The position numbers were made by a program, and so were the translations under genes. From positions 1 through 37,846 of the forward strand of contig CAZFWV010000029.1 of assembly GCA_964522605.1 (NCBI GenBank): a DNA stretch of 37,846 bases. Reading direction: 5' to 3'. The DNA is from CAVZLD01 sp964522605. Its GTDB lineage: Bacteria; Planctomycetota; Planctomycetia; Pirellulales; Pirellulaceae. The notes beneath the pieces are model-generated. The model saw only the letters and a program-made list of their open reading frames with translations, ran no database searches and was not told the DNA's origin. Below are positions 31,835 to 37,846 of this stretch, piece after piece; within the stretch, counting starts at the first letter, position 1; every line of letters begins with the position of its first letter.

Positions 31835-32899
31835 ATGTCTTTTCCGAATCCCGCTTGCTCCCCAAGTCCTGCTCCGGAATGGCAGGCTATAGCAGACCAG
31901 GTCTTGTCCGGCCAACCGCTCCTGAAAGACCAGGCCCTTGCCGTGCTTCGTGCTGGCGACGAGCAGTTACCCGGCCTTCTTGCCGCGGCTTTCCGTGTCC
32001 GCCATCAATTTTTTGGCAAGACCGTTCAGCTTTATTTTTTGATGAACGCCAAGAGTGGGCTGTGCCCGGAAGATTGCTCTTATTGCTCGCAATCGAAGAT
32101 CTCGACGGCCGAAATTCCCCGCTACAACCTGTTAGGGCGCGAAAAACTGCTCGATGGGGCGCGCGTGGCAAGGGAACGCAACTCGAAAACCTATTGCATT
32201 GTGATCTCTGCGCGGGGTCCGAGTGAGCGCGAGATGCAGGCCGTATGCACAATCGTTCCTGAAATCAAACAGCAATACGACCTGAAAATCTGTGTCTGCC
32301 TGGGGCTGTTGAACGCGGAGCAGGCGAGGCAACTCAAGGACGCCGGCGTGGATCGGGTGAACCACAATATCAATACCGGGCCTGCGTTCTACGATCAGAT
32401 CTGCACGACGCACACCTATCAAGATCGGATCAACACGCTTCGAGCGGTTCGCTCCGCGGGGTTGGAGCTCTGCAGTGGTGGGATTGTCGGGATGGGGGAG
32501 CGGGACGAAGATCTCGTGCAGATGGCGATGGAGTTGCGCGAGCTGGCGGTCGAATCGATCCCTATCAATTTTCTTCATCCCGTCTCTGGTACTCCGCTCG
32601 AACACCACAGCCGTTTGACTCCAACTTATTGCCTCAAGGTCCTGGCGATGTTTCGGCTGGTGAATCCTCGGAGCGAGATTCGCATTGCCGGAGGACGAGA
32701 GTTGCACCTTCGCAGCCTGCAACCGCTCGGGCTGTACGCGGCGAATTCGATGTTCGTCGGCGATTACCTGACGACAAAGGGACAGGCACCGGAGGATGAT
32801 TACCGTATGATCGAGGATTTGGGATTCACCGTCACTCGCTCCGAGGAGACATCAACCTGTCTGCCCTCGTCGAATACGGTGAGTTCCGTCCGGAGTTGA
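31835..32899 (+). CDS. bioB: Biotin synthase
   Basis: This 354-aa radical SAM enzyme inserts sulfur into dethiobiotin to form biotin. The 4Fe-4S motif is CPEDCSYCSQS (CxxxCxxC), preceded by LYFLMNAKSGL. Also seen are SKISTAEIPRYNLL, SARGPSEREMQ, VCLGLLNAEQARQLKDAGVD, the YNHNIN-equivalent NHNINTGPAFYDQI, CSGGIVGMGE, NFLHPVSGTPLE and RIAGGRE with LYAANSMFVGDYLTTKG near the end. The length is normal. The frame is open to 31688, but ATG 31835 is closest to the family start; GAGAA before it is weak. It is 55 bases upstream of an ABC importer operon on the same strand. No other bio genes are in the window. Confidence 0.96.
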   Translation: MSFPNPACSPSPAPEWQAIADQVLSGQPLLKDQALAVLRAGDEQLPGLLAAAFRVRHQFFGKTVQLYFLMNAKSGLCPEDCSYCSQSKISTAEIPRYNLLGREKLLDGARVARERNSKTYCIVISARGPSEREMQAVCTIVPEIKQQYDLKICVCLGLLNAEQARQLKDAGVDRVNHNINTGPAFYDQICTTHTYQDRINTLRAVRSAGLELCSGGIVGMGERDEDLVQMAMELRELAVESIPINFLHPVSGTPLEHHSRLTPTYCLKVLAMFRLVNPRSEIRIAGGRELHLRSLQPLGLYAANSMFVGDYLTTKGQAPEDDYRMIEDLGFTVTRSEETSTCLPSSNTVSSVRS

Positions 32900-32954
32900 T
32901 CGAACGAACGACGGATCGGAAGATCGGTTCGGGGTTTTGCTGTCCGCCGGAACG

Positions 32955-33719
32955 ATGATCATGGCATCTGTGTGTTCGATCGTTGCGACCGAGCTGGGGG
33001 TCGTTCATCCCGGTGGCCACGTGACGCTCAAGGGAATCAACCTGGAGTGCTCGGCAGGTTCGCTGGTTTCGATTGTCGGTCCAAGCGGTTGTGGAAAATC
33101 GACCCTTTTGCGTTGTGTCGCTTCCCTTCAGCCTCGGACTTCGGGATCGATTCGACTGGAATCTGCCCTGCCCCGTCCGGCGCGTATCGGATTTGTCTTT
33201 CAGGATCCGAATCTGTTACCTTGGCGCGACGTCGAGCAGAACATTGCGCTTCCATTGGAGTTGCAGCGTGTAGGTCGGCGCGAATGTGAGCAGCGGGTTG
33301 CCGAGGCGCAGGAACAGGTCGGCTTACGTGCCGAAGACCGAAAAAAACTTCCGAAGATGCTCTCCGGCGGCATGCGAATGCGAGTTTCCTTTGCACGGGC
33401 CATTGTGACGGACCCCGATGTCATGCTGATGGATGAACCGTTTGCTGCTTTGGATGATATCTCGCGACACCAATTGAATGAGGAACTGATCCGTCTTTGG
33501 ATGGATCAGGGCTGGACTTCCTTGTTCGTCACCCATAACGTGGCCGAGGCCGTGTTTCTTAGTCAGCGCGTATTGGTCATGGCGACTCGTCCCGGACGGG
33601 TGGCGGCAGAAATCGACGTGCCGTTTTCCTATCCGCGCGACGAAGGCCTGCGTGCGACGCCAGAGTTCGCAGCTCTGACGGGGCGGATTTCCCGATCGTT
33701 GCGGGAGGTCGGGTCATGA
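32955..33719 (+). CDS. ABC transporter ATP-binding protein, NitT/TauT type
   Basis: This 254-aa ATPase subunit of an importer has Walker A GPSGCGKSTLLR, Q-loop FVFQDPNLLPWRDVEQN, signature LSGGMRMRVSFARA, Walker B DVMLMDEPFAALDD and switch His in FVTHNVAEA. The LLPWRDVEQN and MATRPGRV segments are typical of the nitrate/taurine/sulfonate/thiamine-precursor subfamily. The LSGGM form (instead of LSGGQ) is common there. Three starts are possible (TTG 32937, ATG 32955, ATG 32961); 32955 is a compromise with GGA nearby. It overlaps the permease gene by ATGA at 33716-33719. Confidence 0.93.
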   Translation: MIMASVCSIVATELGVVHPGGHVTLKGINLECSAGSLVSIVGPSGCGKSTLLRCVASLQPRTSGSIRLESALPRPARIGFVFQDPNLLPWRDVEQNIALPLELQRVGRRECEQRVAEAQEQVGLRAEDRKKLPKMLSGGMRMRVSFARAIVTDPDVMLMDEPFAALDDISRHQLNEELIRLWMDQGWTSLFVTHNVAEAVFLSQRVLVMATRPGRVAAEIDVPFSYPRDEGLRATPEFAALTGRISRSLREVGS

Positions 33720-34495
33720 GGCCGTGGATGATCGCTCTGCTGCAGCGGCTGTTGGCGCCGATCATGAGTCTGCTGCTCGTCTTGCTGATCTGGGCATTTG
33801 TCGTGCGGGTGTTTGCTGTTCAGGCATTCTTGTTTCCTTCGCCTGGGCAGGTCAGTCAGGCGTTCTGGCAGCAGCGTCACGTCTTGGTGTCCGCCTGTAG
33901 CCTGACCGGTGGCGCTGCACTGGCCGGATTGACTTTGAGCATCTTGATTGGCACCTTGGTGGCCGTGTTGTTTTCCCAGTCGGACTGGCTGCGATACGGC
34001 TTTTATCCGTATGCAATTTTTCTGCAGACGGTTCCCATTGTTGCGATTGCTCCTCTGTTGGTCATGTGGTTCGGCTACGGACCGCGTGGCGTGATCGCGG
34101 TTGCGTTTATCCTGAGCCTGTTTCCCATCATCGCCAACGTGACCGTCGGAATGATCTCGATTTCTCGGGGACTAGAAGAGCTGTTCCTGCTCGGGAAAGC
34201 GAACCGCTGGCAGCGTTTGATGAAGCTGCAACTTCCGCACGCGATCCCTCATCTTGTGACCGGCGTGAAGACGTCCAGCGGATTGTCGGTGATTGGTGCT
34301 ATCGTCGGCGAGTTCTTCGTCGGGTACGGCGGAGAAGGGTTTGGGCTCGGGTACTTGATTCGCTCGTGGGCGGAGAGCTACCGAACGGACGCTTTGTTTG
34401 CCGCGGTGCTGCTCTCTGCACTGCTCGGTGTCTTGATCTTCGCCGCCGTCGGACTCATTGCGGAAAAATGTCTTTCCCGATGGAGCCTGCCATGA
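33716..34495 (+). CDS. ABC transporter permease, NitT/TauT type
   Basis: This 259-aa membrane subunit has six or more hydrophobic helices. The cytoplasmic coupling region (EAA loop) reads EELFLLGKANRWQRLMKLQL then PHAIPHLVTGVKTSSG, as in SsuC, TauC and ThiX-like permeases. Other family segments are FLFPSPGQVSQAFW, FYPYAIFLQTVPIVAIAPLL and WFGYGPRG. The ATG overlaps the ATPase stop (ATGA), and its own stop overlaps the start of the binding-protein gene (ATGA), so the three are translated in coupled fashion and form one importer. Confidence 0.95.
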   Translation: MRPWMIALLQRLLAPIMSLLLVLLIWAFVVRVFAVQAFLFPSPGQVSQAFWQQRHVLVSACSLTGGAALAGLTLSILIGTLVAVLFSQSDWLRYGFYPYAIFLQTVPIVAIAPLLVMWFGYGPRGVIAVAFILSLFPIIANVTVGMISISRGLEELFLLGKANRWQRLMKLQLPHAIPHLVTGVKTSSGLSVIGAIVGEFFVGYGGEGFGLGYLIRSWAESYRTDALFAAVLLSALLGVLIFAAVGLIAEKCLSRWSLP

Positions 34496-35492
34496 AATCC
34501 TCCGGCGATTGGTTCCGTCTCGTCGCGGTGAGTCTAATGGCGGCTGCGGTGGGCTGTCAGGAAGCCGAGCAGGCAGCGACCGTGCCGGCGGGAAAGGCAG
34601 AAGTATCGCTTGCCCTGAATTGGTTTGCCGATGCCCAGCACGGTGGGTTCTTTGCGGCGCAGGAGCAGGGGTTGTTTGCGCAGGCCGGACTCAGCGTGAA
34701 GATCATTCCTGGCGGCCCTGCCGCACCGGTTGTGCAGAACGTGGCACTCAAACGTGTTCAGTTCGGGATCGCGAATGCGGATCAGGTCCTGATGGCCCGC
34801 GGCCAGCAGGCGCCGATTGTTGCTGTCTTTGCCGCGCTGCAGGATAGCCCGCGCTGCATCATGGTTCACGAGCAGTCCGGAATCACGCAATTTGAAGAAC
34901 TGCAGAATCTCAAATTGGCTTTGGGTGCCGGCAAGGCTTTCGCCCGTTTTCTGCAGGCACGATGTGATCTCAGCTCCGTTCAGGTTGTTCCCTACACGGG
35001 AAGCGTGGCACCGTTTTTGCGCGATCAACACATGGCACAGCAGGCTTACGTGTTCAGCGAACCCTTCGTTGCTCGTCGTCAGGGGGCGCGTCCACACTGT
35101 TTGATGGTTTCCCAGTTGGGGTTCAATCCCTATACGAGCTGTCTGATTACGCATGAAGATTTGATTCGGCAGAATCCCGATTTGGTGAAGCGGATGGTGC
35201 ACGCGGTAAAACGCGGTTGGCAAGCCTATCTGCAGTTCCCCGACGCAGTTCAGTCGGCGATCCAGGCGAGTAATCCTCAGATGGATGCGGAAGGCCTACG
35301 TTTTGCATCGGCCGCAATTCGACCACTTTGTCTGCCGGACGGACTGGCGGAGGCAAAACTGGGGACAATGACCGGGTCGCGTTGGCAAGAGCTGGGAAGT
35401 CAGCTGGTCGAGCTGGGATTGCTCGACCCTGCCGTGGATGTGTCCGACGCCTTTACGACGCAGTTCCTTGAACAGGCGATCGAAGCAGACTA
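34492..35492 (+). CDS. ABC transporter substrate-binding lipoprotein, NMT1/THI5-like (cut by gap)
   Basis: At least 333 residues are encoded. The N-terminus has a hydrophobic helix and lipobox AAAVGC (Cys22), so it is probably a lipid-anchored binding protein. The core matches SsuA/THI5-like proteins: LALNWFADAQHGGFFAAQEQ, GLSVKIIPGGP, VQFGIANADQVLMARGQ and IVAVFAALQDSPRCIMV. The LNWF...HGGFF start is typical of proteins binding pyrimidine precursors of thiamine. Exact ligand residues were not placed, so the substrate is open. The last visible codon is TAN at the scaffold gap: a stop (TAA/TAG) is likely given the length, but Tyr is possible. Confidence 0.93.
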
Positions 35493-35592
35493 NNNNNNNN
35501 NNNNNNNNNNNNNNNNNNNNNNNNNNNNNNNNNNNNNNNNNNNNNNNNNNNNNNNNNNNNNNNNNNNNNNNNNNNNNNNNNNNNNNNNNNNN
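35493..35592. other. Scaffold gap (100 N)
   Basis: One hundred consecutive N, the conventional length for an assembly gap of unknown size. The binding-protein gene ends at or inside it on the left. The M48 peptidase stop lies two bases to its right. Genes may be missing. Confidence 0.99.
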
Positions 35593-35593
35593 A

Positions 35594-36514
35594 CTAATCG
35601 GTTTCCGGGAACCGCTTGCGGTCTCGCGGAATTCGCTGCTGTAGATTGCGTCGACCCACATAGCAGGGAGCCTGAGGGTCTTCAGCAAGCAGAGTTGTGG
35701 CCAGTCGTAGCGTGTCTCGATGTCTCTCGGCGGGGATTGGGTGCGACTGGAGGAATCTTGGCAATGGCAGCGTCGCTCTGACCGGGTTCTGTTGCAGACG
35801 CAGGAACAACTGGGGGAATTCTCGTGGATCGTATCCGGCGCGAAACGTCCAGTTTACCGCGTCGCGATCGGCTTCGGCTTCGTCCTCTGGCCGGAAGGGT
35901 TGTCCCAGCACTCGCGCCAGACGCATGGCGTCGCGGAACATTGCCTGCGGTGGAAGCCCGTTTTCCGCGTGCGTCAACCGTTCTTGGGCATCTTTCCATG
36001 CCCGAAGGCGAAGCAACATGTGACCTCGTTCCAGGTGAGATAGTTCGTGCGCGACCACACCCACCAGTGCAGCCTCATTCTCAACGAGGTCCAGCAAGCC
36101 ACGATAAAACACCAGATGCCCTCCGGGAAAACACCGCGCTTCAGTAACGGGCGAATCGACTACATACACGTTCCAGTCGCGGTAGCGTTTTGCCTGCTTA
36201 AGCTGCGGCTGAATGACTCGAATCAACGCGCGAAGATACTCGACGTCCCTGCCCTTCCGCTCGACGGAGACATTCTGCTGCTCGAAGCTCCGTAACAGAA
36301 ACTCGACCGCCTGCTGGCCCAACTGTTGCTCCTCGCGAACCGAGACGGGAATCGAGGCGAGGCGTTGGCGTTCCTGATCGGTCAGCGGAGGCAGCAGTTC
36401 GTCAAAGAAATCGTCAAACGTCTGGGGTGCAAACGGGACCTGGGCGACGAGGCCAAAGTCTGACGGTGAGAGTGCAAAGCAGAAAACAATCACTCCGACC
36501 GTCGCGCGGATCAT
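35594..36514 (-). CDS. M48-family metallopeptidase, exported
   Basis: This 306-aa zinc peptidase has a short hydrophobic N-terminus (about 2-20, IRATVGVIVFCFALS) giving a signal peptide. The zinc motif is HELSH (His156, Glu157, His160) in GVVAHELSHLERGHM, with the third ligand in EDEAEADRDAV (about Glu212). The MDSP-like VVDSPVTEARCFPGGHLVFY strand precedes it. Family members (BepA/YfgC-like or Ste24-like) act in outer-membrane or envelope protein quality control. There is no TPR region, unlike BepA. ATG 36514 is used because GAGGGG lies nine bases before it; the longer frame to 36616 runs into a repeat. It is divergent from the RraA-like gene. Confidence 0.9.
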   Translation of the reverse strand: MIRATVGVIVFCFALSPSDFGLVAQVPFAPQTFDDFFDELLPPLTDQERQRLASIPVSVREEQQLGQQAVEFLLRSFEQQNVSVERKGRDVEYLRALIRVIQPQLKQAKRYRDWNVYVVDSPVTEARCFPGGHLVFYRGLLDLVENEAALVGVVAHELSHLERGHMLLRLRAWKDAQERLTHAENGLPPQAMFRDAMRLARVLGQPFRPEDEAEADRDAVNWTFRAGYDPREFPQLFLRLQQNPVRATLPLPRFLQSHPIPAERHRDTLRLATTLLAEDPQAPCYVGRRNLQQRIPRDRKRFPETD

Positions 36515-36988
36515 GCTGATCATCCCCTCAGTTTCTGTGGATTTGAGTTGCAATCTGAAAGGTTGGCCGGAAAATCTGAAGACTGTGCGAAGTCTCCGTG
36601 GGATGGTCTGGGGCAAATGAGCCGGAAATTGACGAACAAGGAGTTTCGATTGTCGAGGGGCAGCGGCCAGGGGGCTGGGGGAGATCCGCCGAAATTCCCC
36701 GTGCCTCGCCGTTCTCGACTCGCCAATCCAAAATCTGTCTTCCCCTCAACAATCGGAACTCCTTGTTCGTCAATCTCCGGTTCCCCCGCCCCTGGACGTC
36801 CCACAGGGATTTCAACCCCCGCGATTCTCCCGTTGAGTTTTCCGACCGTGGCGCTAGTCGGCAGCAGCTGATATGCACCCGTGGCGACTCCTGCCGCCGG
36901 ACTACCGTTGTCTGTCCGTCGCGCCGCGGGTACGCTCTACGGGAGACCACAAACTGTATTGAAACACGTTTTTGAGGATTGGGCCAGC
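36515..36988. other. 474-bp divergent region containing a long inverted repeat
   Basis: This region separates the M48 and RraA-family genes. A long inverted repeat fills the middle (36622-36780 core). Both strands are open in several frames here only because the repeat arms mirror each other. Promoters must lie at the two ends but were not identified. Confidence 0.5.
36622..36780. repeat. Long paired inverted repeat (type G)
   Basis: The left arm 36622-36660 and right arm 36742-36780 match at 36 of 39 inverted positions (core GACGAACAAGGAGTT). Weaker similarity continues outward for about 60-70 bases (GTGGGA and GGTCGGAAAA-like segments on both sides), suggesting a larger, MITE-like element of about 300 bp. 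The spacer of 81 bases is GC-rich. The arm core forms an imperfect hairpin, ACAA-GGA...TCC-TTGT. Confidence 0.82.
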
Positions 36989-37720
36989 GTGAGCGAGAAT
37001 GCACGTGAGATCATGGACAAGTTGCAGGCGTTCGATACACCGACGATCTGCAATGTCATTGAACTATTTGATATCCGGCCCCGAAACGTGGGCTTCATGG
37101 ACGGCAGAATCCGAGCCGCTTTCCCCGAACTTCCCCCCATGGTTGGGTTTGCTGCTACTGCCGCTTTTCGCTCCGATGCCCCACCCCTGACGGGAGATGC
37201 CTACGGAAGTCTTCAGCAGCAACTGGAATTGATGGCGACACTCGATGGCCCCACCGTCCTCGTGTTCCAAGATCTTGATGATCCGCCAGTCGGCGCGACC
37301 TTCGGTGAGGTCATGTGTTCGACGTATCGCGCATTCGGATCCAGCGGGTTGATTACCAGCGGCGGCGGTCGTGATCTGCTTCAGGTATTAGCGCTTCGCT
37401 ATCCGGTGTTTACGGGCGCCACAATCTGTTCCCACGCGGATTGCCATATTCTGCATATTGGGTTGCCCGTGCGGGTTGGAGGCTTGACGGTTACGACAGG
37501 TGAGCTGTTGCATGGTGATGCGAATGGCGTGACGCAGATCCCCTGGGAGATTGCCGCCGATGTCGCGGACGTGGCAGAGGATTATGTGGCTGCCGAACGG
37601 ATTGTGCTGGATTATGTGCAATCGGAAGAGGAAAAATCCGTAGCGGAATTTGTCAAGCGAAGCCAGGCGATGTCGGCCGCCATGGCGGAACTCCGCCAAC
37701 GGGTGCGACGCCACAAGTAA
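36989..37720 (+). CDS. RraA-family protein
   Basis: This 243-aa protein matches the RraA / 4-hydroxy-4-methyl-2-oxoglutarate aldolase family. Visible features are the N-terminal FDTPTICNVIELFDIRP, MVGFAATAAFRSD, GPTVLVFQDLDDPP, GATFGEVMCSTYRAFGSSGL and the metal/substrate motif SGGGRDLLQV, usually written G-x-x-R-D. VGGLTVTTGELLHGDANGV then contains the typical GDxxGV. Members are either divalent-metal-dependent aldolases/decarboxylases or RNase E regulators, and many are misnamed dimethylmenaquinone methyltransferase. The start is taken as GTG 36989 with GAGG eleven bases before; ATG 37013 is an alternative. It stands alone, with a repeat element immediately downstream. Confidence 0.88.
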   Translation: MSENAREIMDKLQAFDTPTICNVIELFDIRPRNVGFMDGRIRAAFPELPPMVGFAATAAFRSDAPPLTGDAYGSLQQQLELMATLDGPTVLVFQDLDDPPVGATFGEVMCSTYRAFGSSGLITSGGGRDLLQVLALRYPVFTGATICSHADCHILHIGLPVRVGGLTVTTGELLHGDANGVTQIPWEIAADVADVAEDYVAAERIVLDYVQSEEEKSVAEFVKRSQAMSAAMAELRQRVRRHK

Positions 37721-37810
37721 ACCGCAGCCGTGAGGCGAGGTCCGTTTAACCCGCAGCCGCCAGGCGAGGAAAAAAGTAAATCGTCCTCGCCTAGCGGCTG
37801 CGGGTTAAAC
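37721..37810. repeat. Three-copy repeat with inverted pair (type D)
   Basis: An inverted pair at 37744-37769 (GTTTAACCCGCAGCCGCCAG...) and 37785-37810 (...AGCGGCTGCGGGTTAAAC) matches at 25 of 26 positions with a 15-nt spacer (AAAAAAGTAAATCGT). A third, direct copy (ACCGCAGCCGTGAGGCGAGG, 37721-37740) lies before it, starting one base after the RraA-family stop. The stem could act as a terminator for that gene, but no T-run follows. Confidence 0.88.
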
Positions 37811-37846
37811 GAAAAGACTTGTTCCCAGGCAGGAGCCAGGGAATGA

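Noticed and set aside
32900..32954. TPP riboswitch ahead of the THI5-like importer
   Set aside because: The gap is only 55 bases and lacks the conserved CUGAGA and ACCUGA elements.
36520..36975. Open frames of 94-158 codons on both strands between the M48 and RraA-family genes
   Set aside because: Both strands give similar peptides because they translate the two arms of an inverted repeat. No ribosome site or protein-like pattern was seen.
8766..37810. CRISPR array
   Set aside because: The repeats are inverted pairs with single spacers and differ between sites. No regular direct-repeat array or cas gene is present.

Overview
The window is a GC-rich bacterial scaffold piece, almost certainly from a planctomycete and probably a Pirellulales-like lineage. 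The pointers are a Gly/Cys-rich protein with two TIGR03000-type domains, an HTTM-domain membrane protein with a small partner, an NPCBM-type protein, a signal-peptide protein with squalene-cyclase-type repeats, a DUF4175-like giant, a DUF11-repeat surface protein, a TIGR03960-type B12-binding radical SAM protein, and MfnB, an enzyme of methanofuran synthesis that planctomycetes share with methylotrophs and methanogens. A run of exactly 100 N marks a scaffold gap (35493-35592), so this is a draft or metagenome assembly.

Layout. 1-8711 is nearly all minus strand: the start of an unidentified gene at the edge, the HTTM pair, the TIGR03000 protein with its terminator, a small orphan, and a four-gene run (MazG-like protein, large membrane protein, ABC ATPase, secreted isoaspartyl methyltransferase). 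8851-14687 holds single housekeeping-type genes in mixed orientation: radical SAM, Rieske protein, UPF0173 hydrolase, cofactor-independent phosphoglycerate mutase and a small membrane protein. 14634-21979 is a compact five-gene minus-strand operon of exported or membrane proteins: a Tat-signal barrel-like protein, the 1055-aa DUF4175-like protein, a small exported protein, the cyclase-repeat protein and the NPCBM protein. 22108-24236 holds a polyhydroxyalkanoate-system protein, a small orphan, and mfnB overlapping a membrane protein. 24394-28048 holds nadC, a D-2-hydroxyacid dehydrogenase, tRNA-Ser(GGA) and RNase D. 28171-31497 holds the DUF11 protein, a TPR protein and a PSP1/RicT-type protein. 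31835-35492 is a plus-strand run of bioB plus a complete NitT/TauT/THI5-type ABC importer, cut by the gap. 35594-37720 holds an M48 peptidase and an RraA-family protein.

The genes mix cofactor metabolism (biotin, NAD, methanofuran), central carbon metabolism (phosphoglycerate mutase, hydroxyacid dehydrogenase), RNA processing (RNase D beside a tRNA) and a large cell-envelope component. No phage, plasmid, transposase gene or CRISPR array was seen.

The most striking unexplained structure is intergenic. At least six intergenic spaces carry paired inverted repeats whose sequences are unrelated between sites. In several, each arm is itself a small hairpin with a 3-4-nt loop. This resembles REP/BIME-type elements but with many families in one genome. 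A separate hairpin-dense block of about 190 bp lies ahead of bioB.
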